Below, piece by piece: positions 7,391 through 13,206 of a DNA stretch of 13,206 nucleotides. Each line of letters begins with the position of its first letter. Positions within the stretch are counted from its first letter, which is position 1. The notes under the pieces were generated by a model that saw only the letters and a program-made list of their open reading frames with translations, had not been told where the DNA came from and did no database searches. The translations under genes were made by a program, and so were the position numbers. This DNA comes from JBCBZH01 sp039815415 (GTDB lineage: Bacteria > Bacteroidota > Rhodothermia > Rhodothermales > Rubricoccaceae): NCBI GenBank assembly GCA_039815415.1, contig JBCBZH010000101.1, positions 1-13,206 of the forward strand, written 5' to 3'.

Positions 7391-7400
7391 GACCTCTTTG

Positions 7401-7429
7401 ACGGACCCACGGACCCACGGACCCACGGA
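7401..7429. repeat. Tandem repeat of 8-bp unit ACGGACCC, about 3.6 copies
   Basis: Three perfect ACGGACCC units plus ACGGA, ending 62 bp before the start of the next gene. The unit shares its first five bases with ACGGA of the 7-bp repeat at 10751-10806 read on the minus strand. Confidence 0.75.
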
Positions 7430-7491
7430 GCGTTGTGGCTACGTTCCATCCGCCGGGCGAGGGTGCCCGGTGTCTCACGCCGTCGCTCCCC

Positions 7492-8043
7492 ATGATCGAA
7501 TCCCTCGAAGTCCGCTGGTTTCTGCCGGGGCCGATTCCGCGTTCCGTACACGATTGGTTCGAGGCACTGGGCGAGACCCTGGCCGACGAGGCGCGGACAG
7601 ATCGGTACCTCATCCCAACTGAGAGCGACAGCCTGGGCCTGAAGGTTCGAGAGGGGCGCATCGAGGCCAAGCAGCGGATTGAGACGGGGGAGCTCTGCCA
7701 GTGGGGAGCTGCCGAGGCGTCGCCTGGCACCTGGCGGAAGTGGTCTCTCGGGCTGGCGACCGATGCGACGCTGGCGCCGGGGTGGGCGGATGTTGCCAAG
7801 AGACGCCGCCAGCGCTGGGTGAAAGGGGACGGCGCGGCATGCGCCCTCGAGCTGGCGGAGGTCGTTCTCGAGGGAAAGACATGGTGGTCGGTCTGTCTGG
7901 AAGCCTCGGGCGGAGAGCCGGTCGCTCGCCAGCGCGTGCTTTGGGAGGCTGCTGGGCAGTGGCTGGATCGGCCAGACGCCCCAGCGCTGTCAACCGACGC
8001 TGCGTGTGGGTATCCGGCATGGCTACGCCGCGAGGTGGGATAG
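7492..8043 (+). CDS. Hypothetical protein, CYTH/triphosphate-tunnel-like
   Basis: A soluble 183-residue protein without signal peptide or membrane segment. The start at ATG 7492 (MIESLEVRWFLPG) is preferred over the GTG at 7435, because the first strand SLEVRWF then lies at the N-terminus as in CYTH proteins. GLKVREGRIEAKQRI (about residues 51-65) resembles the basic second strand pair of CYTH domains, which bind triphosphate or long-chain phosphates. The classical ExExK motif is not complete (only E-V-R is seen), so catalytic function is doubtful. The second half has the WRKWSLGL and WVKGDGAACALELAEVVLEGKTWWSVCLEASG strands expected for the rest of a beta-barrel. Family assignment is by pattern only. 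The 234-bp region before it is mostly repeats, and the next gene starts 173 bp downstream. Confidence 0.62.
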   Translation: MIESLEVRWFLPGPIPRSVHDWFEALGETLADEARTDRYLIPTESDSLGLKVREGRIEAKQRIETGELCQWGAAEASPGTWRKWSLGLATDATLAPGWADVAKRRRQRWVKGDGAACALELAEVVLEGKTWWSVCLEASGGEPVARQRVLWEAAGQWLDRPDAPALSTDAACGYPAWLRREVG

Positions 8044-8173
8044 CCTCTGTGGTCGTTGTCCCGGAACGGTTTGAGGGGCGTCCACTGAGAAAAACCGGAG
8101 CTCAGAGGTGACAGTGCGCGCGAACAACTCTGGAAGCGCTACCGGTGGCGCCATCCTGGCCGATACCCCGAGG

Positions 8174-8181
8174 TACATTCG
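8174..8181 (+). promoter_or_regulatory. Possible -7 element upstream of fructose-bisphosphatase
   Basis: TACATTCG matches the Bacteroidota -7 consensus TAnnTTTG at seven of eight positions. It sits 35 bases before the ATG at 8217 and 11 before that at 8193, favouring the later start. No clear -33 element was found. Confidence 0.25.
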
Positions 8182-8216
8182 CCTCACGTCCGATGACCGT
8201 CTTCCCGACTCGCGAC

Positions 8217-9287
8217 ATGGAACCGATCGCCCTCCCCGACAATGGCACGCTTCACGGACTGTCGCACACCAGCGGAGGGGCCCTCAAGACCCTCGAGCAG
8301 TTCATCATCGAGCGCGAGAAAGAGTCGCCCGGATCGAAGGGCCAGTTCTCGCGCCTCCTGCGCGACATCGCGCTGGCGGCCAAAATCGTAGACCGCGACG
8401 TGCGAAAGGCCGGGTTGGTGGATCTCTTCGGGGAGACCGGAGATGTCAACGTGCAAGGCGAGGTGCAGCAGAAGCTCGACGTGCTGGCGCACGAGGAGTT
8501 CGTCCGCGCGCTGCGGCGCGGCGGCGAGGTGTGTCTGATTGGCTCTGAGGAGCACGCCGAGGCCATCCCCCTCCAGTTCGAGGACTGCCAGGGCAAGTAC
8601 ATCGTCCTGTTCGACCCGCTCGACGGTTCGTCCAACGTGGACGTGAACGTCTCCATTGGGACCATCTTTTCCATCTATCAGGTGCCCGACGATCACGTGG
8701 GGCAGGTGACGGTGGAGAGTGCCCTCCAGCCTGGACGCGATCAGGTGGCCGCTGGCTATGTGGTCTACGGGTCCTCCACGGTGCTCGTCTACACGACCGG
8801 CAACGGGGTCAATGGCTTCACGCTGGACCCATCCATCGGAGAGTTTCTGCTGTCGCACCCGAACATCCGCACGCCGGAGACCGGAAAGATGTACTCGGTC
8901 AACGAGGGCAACTACAACTCGTGGGAGACCGGCCTCAAGAACTACATCAAGTGGATGCAGACGGAGGCGCCGGATGACACGCCAGCTCGACCGTACACCA
9001 CGCGTTACATCGGCTCGTTCGTGGCGGACTTCCACCGCAACCTGGTCAAGGGGGGCATCTACATCTACCCGTCCAACACGCGCAACCCGGACGGCAAGCT
9101 GCGCCTGATGTATGAGGCCAATCCGATGGCGATGATCATCGAGCAGGCGGGAGGGAAGGCCTCCACAGGCATGGGCGACATCCTGGAAGTCCAGCCCACG
9201 GCACTGCATCAGCGGACCCCGGTCTACATCGGGAGCCCCACGATGGTGGACGATGCTGTGGCGTTCCTGAGCGGCGAGCGCGAGTAG
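8217..9287 (+). CDS. fbp: Class I fructose-1,6-bisphosphatase
   Basis: Cytoplasmic enzyme that hydrolyses fructose 1,6-bisphosphate to fructose 6-phosphate, the committed step of gluconeogenesis, with Mg2+. The 356-residue product is close to the family size. Metal-binding residues are visible in GSEEHAEA (Glu111-Glu112) and in the hallmark FDPLDGSSN (Asp133, Asp136). Substrate-binding segments include YSVNEGNYNSW, RYIGSFVADFHRNL, GGIYIYP and KLRLMYEANPMAMIIEQAGG, in family order. The start is uncertain: ATG 8217 (MEPIALP) gives the most usual length, ATG 8193 (MTVFPTRD) adds 8 residues and GTG 8145 adds 24. It appears to be transcribed alone, with 173 bp before it and a new signal-peptide gene after it. 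Neighbours give no hint of a Calvin cycle, so a gluconeogenic role is most likely. Confidence 0.96.
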   Translation: MEPIALPDNGTLHGLSHTSGGALKTLEQFIIEREKESPGSKGQFSRLLRDIALAAKIVDRDVRKAGLVDLFGETGDVNVQGEVQQKLDVLAHEEFVRALRRGGEVCLIGSEEHAEAIPLQFEDCQGKYIVLFDPLDGSSNVDVNVSIGTIFSIYQVPDDHVGQVTVESALQPGRDQVAAGYVVYGSSTVLVYTTGNGVNGFTLDPSIGEFLLSHPNIRTPETGKMYSVNEGNYNSWETGLKNYIKWMQTEAPDDTPARPYTTRYIGSFVADFHRNLVKGGIYIYPSNTRNPDGKLRLMYEANPMAMIIEQAGGKASTGMGDILEVQPTALHQRTPVYIGSPTMVDDAVAFLSGERE

Positions 9288-9355
9288 CCGACGACGCCTG
9301 TAAAGTGTTTGGGGCGAGTGGGGTAGGTTGGGTGCCTTCACCCACCTCACCTCTC

Positions 9356-9826
9356 ATGCGCCTGGTTCTCGTCGCGCTGGCGATTGGCCTCTCGATTCCC
9401 TCCACCTCGGCTCAGGTCGCCAAGGAACTGCTCGAGCTGGGGGGAAGCGGATTTCTGACCGTCGTTCGGGGGAACGTGAATCTGTCGCTGTCGCCTCGCG
9501 TGGGCTACTTCGTGTCCGACCGCGTGGAAGTCGGCATCAACCCGCTGGTGTTTACCAACTTCGATGGGGAAGGGAGTGCGGTGATCGCGGCCTTTGGGGC
9601 CTATCACTTCGTGCAGGATATGCGCGCGACGACGGTTCCCTTTGCAGGCGGCAGCCTCGGAGCCAATGTGTCGTCTGGCGGCGGGCTGGCGATTGGTGCT
9701 GAGGGTGGCATCAAGCAGTTCGTGATTCCAGGCGGAGCGGTCACGGTGTCGGCATTCATCAGCACGACCGGTGACTTCAATCCGTTCACGACGGGCGTGC
9801 AGGGCGGCGTTGCCATCTTTCTCTAG
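9356..9826 (+). CDS. Small outer-membrane beta-barrel-like exported protein
   Basis: A 156-residue protein with a signal peptide (MRLVLVALAIGLSIPSTSAQ). The mature part consists of alternating glycine-rich beta strands: GFLTVVRGNVNLSLSPRVGYF, VEVGINPLVF, AVIAAFGAYHF, TVPFAGGSLGANV, GLAIGAEGGIKQFV, AVTVSAFIS and VQGGVAIFL. The pattern and the hydrophobic last residues suit a small eight-strand barrel like those annotated as outer membrane beta-barrel or porin-family proteins in Bacteroidota. No catalytic motif is seen and the function is unknown. The ATG at 9356 is chosen because it puts the signal peptide at the N-terminus; the frame is open from GTG-type starts at about 9305, which would bury it. 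The gene stands alone between the fructose-bisphosphatase gene and a cytoplasmic hypothetical gene. Confidence 0.75.
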   Translation: MRLVLVALAIGLSIPSTSAQVAKELLELGGSGFLTVVRGNVNLSLSPRVGYFVSDRVEVGINPLVFTNFDGEGSAVIAAFGAYHFVQDMRATTVPFAGGSLGANVSSGGGLAIGAEGGIKQFVIPGGAVTVSAFISTTGDFNPFTTGVQGGVAIFL

Positions 9827-9919
9827 GCAGAGGTCTCCAGCGGGCGAACGCCGACCTCCGGCTCGAGGCTGAACCGGGCACGCAAGCAGCGGTACATCCT
9901 GGGTATCTGCCTGTGCGTT

Positions 9920-10690
9920 GTGCCTTCTGATCTGCCGCCTGTCCCGACAGCCGAACCACCGTTCGTTCGGCCCGAGCCGCTCGACCTCACCTTCGAGGGG
10001 TTTCCGCAGGAGGGCCTCAACGCGCTGGCGCGCCTCATGGCAGAGCCTCACATCGGCCAGTACCGCGAGGACAAAGCCGTTCTCGATGCCGCCATCATCG
10101 CGCCGTTCAAGCGCTACCGAGACGACCTTGCACTCAACTGGGTGATCCCCAATGGGCTGCCGTTCGAGACGGAGCGCAACGTCTTCTCGCGCATTCTCAA
10201 GAACGACTTTGGGCGCGGCGGCTCGCACAGCCACCTCTGGATGAGCTTCTACCGTCTGCCTCGAAAGCGGCTCTCCGATGTGCAGCTCAGCCACGCCATC
10301 CACTCGGACCGCTTCCGGTGGGGCCTCTACATCGGTGACTACTCCAAAGGGCTATTCGGCCCCGCACGCGACCGACTGGTTCACCAGCCCGATGACGCGC
10401 TGGCGATCCTCAACCCACTGATCGGGCGCGGCTACCGGTTGGCGTTTGCGCCGCACGTGACCAAGCCAGAGGGGCACCCAGAGTTCTCGGAACCGCTGGA
10501 CCACCTTCCCGACGGGCTGGCGCGGGCCAAGGGCATCTGGGTGCAAAGGGCGCTGCCCATCGCAGAGGTGCAGGACCTCGGCCCTCAGCTCGTCGCGCGG
10601 GCCATCGACGCACAGGAAGAGTTGTGGCCGCTGTATCGGTTCCTGGCCGAAGCACCCGAGCTGACGGGGGAGACGGCGCTCCATGGATGA
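9920..10690 (+). CDS. Hypothetical cytoplasmic protein, DUF2461-like
   Basis: A 256-residue soluble protein without signal peptide or membrane segment. It probably starts at GTG 9920, since the first in-frame ATG would cost about 40 residues of plausible sequence. The layout resembles DUF2461: a helical lead (FEGFPQEGLNALARLM), a charged helix ending in PFKRYRDDLALNW, then FSRILKNDFGRGG and HLWMSFYRLPRKRLSDVQL. A strand with GLYIGDYSKGLFGPARDRL follows, and a final LARAKGIWVQRALPIAEV plus helix with ELWPLYRFLAEAP closes it. The match is distant and by eye. The function of DUF2461 is unknown. The stop codon TGA (10688-10690) is followed with no gap by the 12-mer motif TCGCCAGCTCGA. The crotonase gene lies 118 bp downstream on the same strand. 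Confidence 0.66.
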   Translation: MPSDLPPVPTAEPPFVRPEPLDLTFEGFPQEGLNALARLMAEPHIGQYREDKAVLDAAIIAPFKRYRDDLALNWVIPNGLPFETERNVFSRILKNDFGRGGSHSHLWMSFYRLPRKRLSDVQLSHAIHSDRFRWGLYIGDYSKGLFGPARDRLVHQPDDALAILNPLIGRGYRLAFAPHVTKPEGHPEFSEPLDHLPDGLARAKGIWVQRALPIAEVQDLGPQLVARAIDAQEELWPLYRFLAEAPELTGETALHG

Positions 10691-10702
10691 TCGCCAGCTC
10701 GA
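10691..10702 (+). repeat. 12-mer motif directly after the stop codon of the DUF2461-like gene
   Basis: TCGCCAGCTCGA abuts the TGA stop codon, the same arrangement as TAA-TCGCCAGCTCGA after the DUF58 gene on the other strand. No opposed partner copy lies within the next 100 bp, so here it does not form the long hairpin. Confidence 0.65.
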
Positions 10703-10750
10703 ACGAGGCGCGTTGACGACAGGCTTGCGCCAACTCGGTGGGTTGGGCAC

Positions 10751-10806
10751 CTTCCGTCCTCCGTCCTCCGTCCTCCGTCCTCCGTCCTCCGTCCTCCGTC
10801 CTCCGT
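10751..10806. repeat. Heptanucleotide tandem repeat CCTCCGT, seven perfect copies plus one imperfect
   Basis: CTTCCGT is followed by seven perfect CCTCCGT units (10758-10806). The array ends two bases before the ATG of the crotonase gene and occupies the place of its ribosome binding site. On the minus strand the unit reads ACGGAGG. Copy-number change by slippage would shift spacing between any promoter and the start codon by 7 bp steps and would shift the frame of any upstream in-frame start. Confidence 0.9.
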
Positions 10807-10808
10807 CT

Positions 10809-11582
10809 ATGCTCGACATCTCTCGCTCTGGCCCCATCCTCACGCTCACGCTCGACCGCCCCGACGTGCGCAATGCCCTCAACGCCGAACTGGTGGGGCG
10901 GCTGACCGACGCGCTGGCGGAGGCAGCGACCGACGGCTCGGTACGCGTGGTGGTGCTGACGGGAAGCGGAAAGGTCTTTTCGGCCGGAGCGGACCTCGCG
11001 GCGCTACAGGCCCTCCAGTCTGCCAGCGCGGAGGCCAATCTTGCCGACTCGGAGCACCTCGCGCGGCTGTTCGAGGCCATCTACACGCATCCAAAGCCCG
11101 TGGTGGCGAAGGTGAACGGTCATGCCATTGCGGGCGGATGCGGGCTGGCGGCGGTGTGTGACTTCTCGTTGGTGGCCGATCACGCGAAGCTCGGATTCAC
11201 GGAGGTACGCATCGGGTTCGTCCCGGCCATCGTGGCGGTGTTTGTGATGCGCAAGCTGGGCGAGGCGGCCGCTCGAGATCTCCTGTTGCGGGGGCATCTC
11301 ATCTCCGCATCCGAAGCCGCAGACATCGGCCTCATTACCCGCGCCGTGCCCGCCGATCAACTCGATGCGGAGACTGACGCGCTCTGCACGGAGCTGGCGA
11401 CCTCTACCAGCTCGAGTGCGGTCGCTCTGACGAAGCAGCTTCTGGCCGATGTGCAGGGCGTCGGGCTGGCGGAGGGCATCCGAACAGCAGCCCGCATGAA
11501 TGCTCTCGCCCGCGCCACGGACGACTGCAAGGCGGGCGTCGCAGCGTTTCTCAGCAAGACCGACCCACCGTGGAAGGCCTGA
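10809..11582 (+). CDS. Enoyl-CoA hydratase/isomerase (crotonase) family, methylglutaconyl-CoA hydratase-like
   Basis: A 257-residue cytoplasmic crotonase-fold enzyme acting on acyl-CoA thioesters. RPDVRNALN (17-25), FSAGADL (57-63) and GHAIAGGCGLAAVCDF (104-119) form the CoA and oxyanion-hole regions. FTEVRIGFVPAIVAVFVMRKLGE (130-152) resembles Bacteroidota proteins labelled methylglutaconyl-CoA hydratase-like (leucine degradation). Glu132 corresponds to the second catalytic Glu of classical hydratases. The position of the first is Gly112 in GGCGLA, so hydratase activity by the two-Glu mechanism is not assured. The ATG at 10809 follows the heptamer array by two bases and gives the standard N-terminus; an in-frame ATG at 10683 would add a 42-residue low-complexity leader translated from the repeat. 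It is convergent with the LtrA gene, 21 bp away. No other leucine-degradation gene is in the window. Confidence 0.9.
   Translation: MLDISRSGPILTLTLDRPDVRNALNAELVGRLTDALAEAATDGSVRVVVLTGSGKVFSAGADLAALQALQSASAEANLADSEHLARLFEAIYTHPKPVVAKVNGHAIAGGCGLAAVCDFSLVADHAKLGFTEVRIGFVPAIVAVFVMRKLGEAAARDLLLRGHLISASEAADIGLITRAVPADQLDAETDALCTELATSTSSSAVALTKQLLADVQGVGLAEGIRTAARMNALARATDDCKAGVAAFLSKTDPPWKA
11391..11415. repeat. Inverted pair of motif core inside the crotonase gene
   Basis: GAGCTGG (11391-11397) and CCAGCTC (11407-11413) are perfect 7-bp reverse complements with a 9-base loop. The right copy extends to the full 9-mer core CCAGCTCGA and the left extends to GAGCTGGCGA. They encode Glu-Leu-Ala-Thr-Ser-Thr-Ser-Ser-Ser in a poorly conserved helix region. 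Confidence 0.5.
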
Positions 11583-11603
11583 CCGAAATGCATGTGCGAA
11601 GGA

Positions 11604-12791
11604 TTAGGCCTCTTCGGGCTGGCGTGAGAGGGCGAACAGGCGAACGGCTGGGGGAATCGAGACCAGTGCCACGAGCGCTCCAAAGAACCAGAGCGACGGT
11701 TGGAGGACGAATCCGACGACCACTGCTAGCACGGCGGCACCGAGCACAAAGGCGATTTCTGCATTCGAGCGCTCTTCCTCGGCATCGTCCCGAACCCAGA
11801 TCAGCGCCGCGACGCCGAGAAGGGTGATGACCACCGATGCAATCAGAATCCAGGCAATGTCTTGCGCGTGGAGCGGGTCCTCGCCATACTCCGCGATGCT
11901 GCTGATGTCTGCCCCCACGGCGGCAATTCCCATCGCGACGAGCAGGTGAGCGAAGAGCCACATGAGGGTAGCGCGTTGGCCCTTTACCGGCTTCCGTAGA
12001 CCGAGAGCATCGAAGTAGAGCCACCACAGGCCGATTCCAAAGAGCATCGCCAGCACGAAGAGTGCGATGCCTGCAGGGGTCACCGTGTCGTGTTCGCTCA
12101 GGATGGCAATGGCGCCGACCATGATCTCGCCGAGCACGATGATGGTGAAGAGTCCAAACCGTTCGGTGAGCGAGTGGGTGACAAGGTCGATTCGTTGCTG
12201 CTCCTCCCGCGCTGCGTCGGACATCGTCAGGTTCTGAACAAAGGGAAGCGCCAAGTCAATCACAATTGAGGCGCCCCAGAGCCAGTAGCGGATGGGCTCG
12301 GGGACGAAGACCGAGATCAGGATGAGGAGCGTTGTGAACGCGAATGTGGCGGCCCATGGGGTCGAGAGAACGCGGTGTTCGGGGTTGTGGCGGCCCGAGC
12401 TCCACCAGAGGTAGGTCAGGATGGCGTGCAGGGCAGCGTAGGACAGGGCAAAGGGAATCGAGTCCTCCCCGATGGCGTGGTGCGCGAACGCCGCCATAGC
12501 GCCGACAGCGATCATCTGAAGGAAGGTGAAGAACCGCGTTCGGACATCGTCGCTGCCGTGCAGGTCGTGGTACATCGTCCCGTTCGCCCACACCCACCAG
12601 ACCATCGTGAACAGGAAGGCGTACGTGGCGAAGCCCTTTACGTCGGGGTGTCCGGCGAGCGAGTGCGCGATCTGGGCGACCAAAACGACGAAGACGAGGT
12701 CGTAGAACAGCTCTAGAAACGTGACCGACCGATGGTCGTCACGGTCGCGCGGAGAAGAGGAGCGAGTCCAGAGAGACGGGCGGGAGGTCAA
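11604..12791 (-). CDS. LtrA family (low temperature requirement A) membrane protein
   Basis: A 395-residue integral membrane protein with about ten to twelve hydrophobic segments. The hallmark first helix is VTFLELFYDLVFVVLVAQIAHSL (about residues 23-45). The second hallmark is HSLTERFGLFTIIVLGE (206-222), with WWLYFD at 256-261. Both Glu-bearing helices of the family are intact. LtrA was named from a Listeria gene needed for growth in the cold; its biochemical role is unknown. There is no ATG or GTG before the first helix, so the start is taken as TTG 12791; the first ATG would delete that helix. The gene is 63 bp downstream of the MBL-fold gene on the same strand and converges on the crotonase gene with only 21 bp between stops, where no hairpin with a T-run is visible. 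Confidence 0.9.
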   Translation of the reverse strand: MTSRPSLWTRSSSPRDRDDHRSVTFLELFYDLVFVVLVAQIAHSLAGHPDVKGFATYAFLFTMVWWVWANGTMYHDLHGSDDVRTRFFTFLQMIAVGAMAAFAHHAIGEDSIPFALSYAALHAILTYLWWSSGRHNPEHRVLSTPWAATFAFTTLLILISVFVPEPIRYWLWGASIVIDLALPFVQNLTMSDAAREEQQRIDLVTHSLTERFGLFTIIVLGEIMVGAIAILSEHDTVTPAGIALFVLAMLFGIGLWWLYFDALGLRKPVKGQRATLMWLFAHLLVAMGIAAVGADISSIAEYGEDPLHAQDIAWILIASVVITLLGVAALIWVRDDAEEERSNAEIAFVLGAAVLAVVVGFVLQPSLWFFGALVALVSIPPAVRLFALSRQPEEA

Positions 12792-12854
12792 AGCGGGCTG
12801 AGGTGGGTGGAAAGAGAAGCTAGACGACGAGGTGCAATGACCGCTGATGCCGTC

Positions 12855-13206
12855 TCAGGGCATCGGGATCAGTGCCTGCACGCTGTCTGGCAGGTGTGTC
12901 GAGTTGGCGGGGGCCTCGGCGGCCGTTTCCCAGGGCAGGTCCGGCCACCACGGATCGGCACGGTAGGCCTCCGGCGTGACGCTTTCGCCGGGGCGCGGGA
13001 AGGCGACGGAAACCCCAACCCGTGCCGCTGCAGCCCGGACACGCTCGGCGGGCTCCGTCCATCCGTGCATCGCCAGATCGAACATCCCCCAGTGGACCGG
13101 CATCATCACGCGCCCCCGAACCATCAGGTGGGCGGCCACGGCCTGCTCAGGGCCGAGGTGCACGTCGCACCACGTCGCATGGTAGGCACCCGATTCAATG
13201 AGTGTC
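12855..13206 (-). CDS. MBL-fold metallo-hydrolase, C-terminal part (UlaG/NAPE-PLD-like)
   Basis: The frame is open to the window edge at 13205, so only the last 116 residues are seen. IESGAYHATWCDVHLGPEQAVAAHL followed by MMPVHWGMFDLAMHGWTEPAERV matches the C-terminal half of metallo-beta-lactamase-fold hydrolases of the UlaG and N-acylphosphatidylethanolamine phospholipase D-like group. The His of PVHWGMF is a metal ligand in this family. The HxHxDH motif expected in the N-terminal part would lie beyond the window. VSVAFPRPGESVTPE is the typical closing strand. The tail after it is enriched in Trp and Pro. The substrate cannot be inferred from this part. The gene is upstream of the LtrA gene and in the same direction. 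Confidence 0.87.
   Translation of the reverse strand, partial: TLIESGAYHATWCDVHLGPEQAVAAHLMVRGRVMMPVHWGMFDLAMHGWTEPAERVRAAAARVGVSVAFPRPGESVTPEAYRADPWWPDLPWETAAEAPANSTHLPDSVQALIPMP

Noticed and set aside
7401..7429. CRISPR-like array
   Set aside because: Units of 7-8 bp are directly adjacent with no spacers, so these are microsatellites.
9308..9331. TTTG and TAGGTTGG before the outer-membrane protein gene as a promoter
   Set aside because: Only 12 bases separate them, too few for the Bacteroidota -33/-7 arrangement, and the second element is imperfect.
9830..9858. GAGGTC/GACCTC inverted repeat after the outer-membrane protein gene
   Set aside because: A 6-bp stem with a long loop and no T-run is too weak to call a terminator.
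10683..10808. Start of the crotonase at ATG 10683
   Set aside because: It would translate the heptamer array into a Pro/Ser/Arg leader not found in crotonases and overlaps the previous gene's stop. It is kept only as a phase-variation alternative.
1..13206. tRNA, rRNA, insertion sequence, integrase or phage gene
   Set aside because: No cloverleaf, transposase motif, terminal inverted repeats with target duplication, or phage protein was seen on either strand.

Overview
The window looks like chromosomal DNA of a high-GC member of the Bacteroidota/Rhodothermota group (Rhodothermales-like). Two secreted enzymes end in type IX secretion (T9SS) C-terminal sorting domains, signal peptides are common, Shine-Dalgarno sequences are mostly absent, and base composition and codon use are strongly GC-rich. 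That combination fits Salinibacter/Rubricoccaceae-type bacteria better than low-GC Bacteroidetes. The placement is inferred from protein style, not from a marker gene.

Layout. Positions 1-4067 (+): the 3' part of a subtilisin-like protease (S8, then PPC domain, then T9SS tail) and a penicillin-acylase-family hydrolase with its own T9SS tail. Positions 4111-6636 (-): a secreted alpha/beta hydrolase and, upstream of it, a DUF58 (vWA-like) protein. Positions 6727-11582 (+): a small membrane protein with an HEAGH motif, a CYTH-like hypothetical protein, class I fructose-1,6-bisphosphatase, a small outer-membrane barrel-like protein, a DUF2461-like protein and a crotonase of the methylglutaconyl-CoA-hydratase-like type. 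Positions 11604-13206 (-): an LtrA-family membrane protein and the 3' part of an MBL-fold hydrolase. Most genes look singly transcribed housekeeping or accessory genes. Only the first pair (protease and acylase, both T9SS cargo) reads as a functional neighbourhood, for extracellular breakdown of peptides and amides. I see no RNA gene, CRISPR array, transposase or prophage gene.

The most unusual content lies between and across the genes. A 12-mer, TCGCCAGCTCGA, or its complement TCGAGCTGGCGA, occurs six times perfectly, five of them outside genes and often right after stop codons. Its 9-base core CCAGCTCGA/TCGAGCTGG occurs about 17 times on both strands, in several reading frames, and repeatedly as inverted pairs that form hairpins. 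This resembles how DNA uptake sequences are distributed in Neisseria and Pasteurellaceae, where inverted pairs double as terminators. Intergenic regions also hold short tandem repeats with 7-bp and 8-bp units, one array ending 2 bp before the crotonase start codon.
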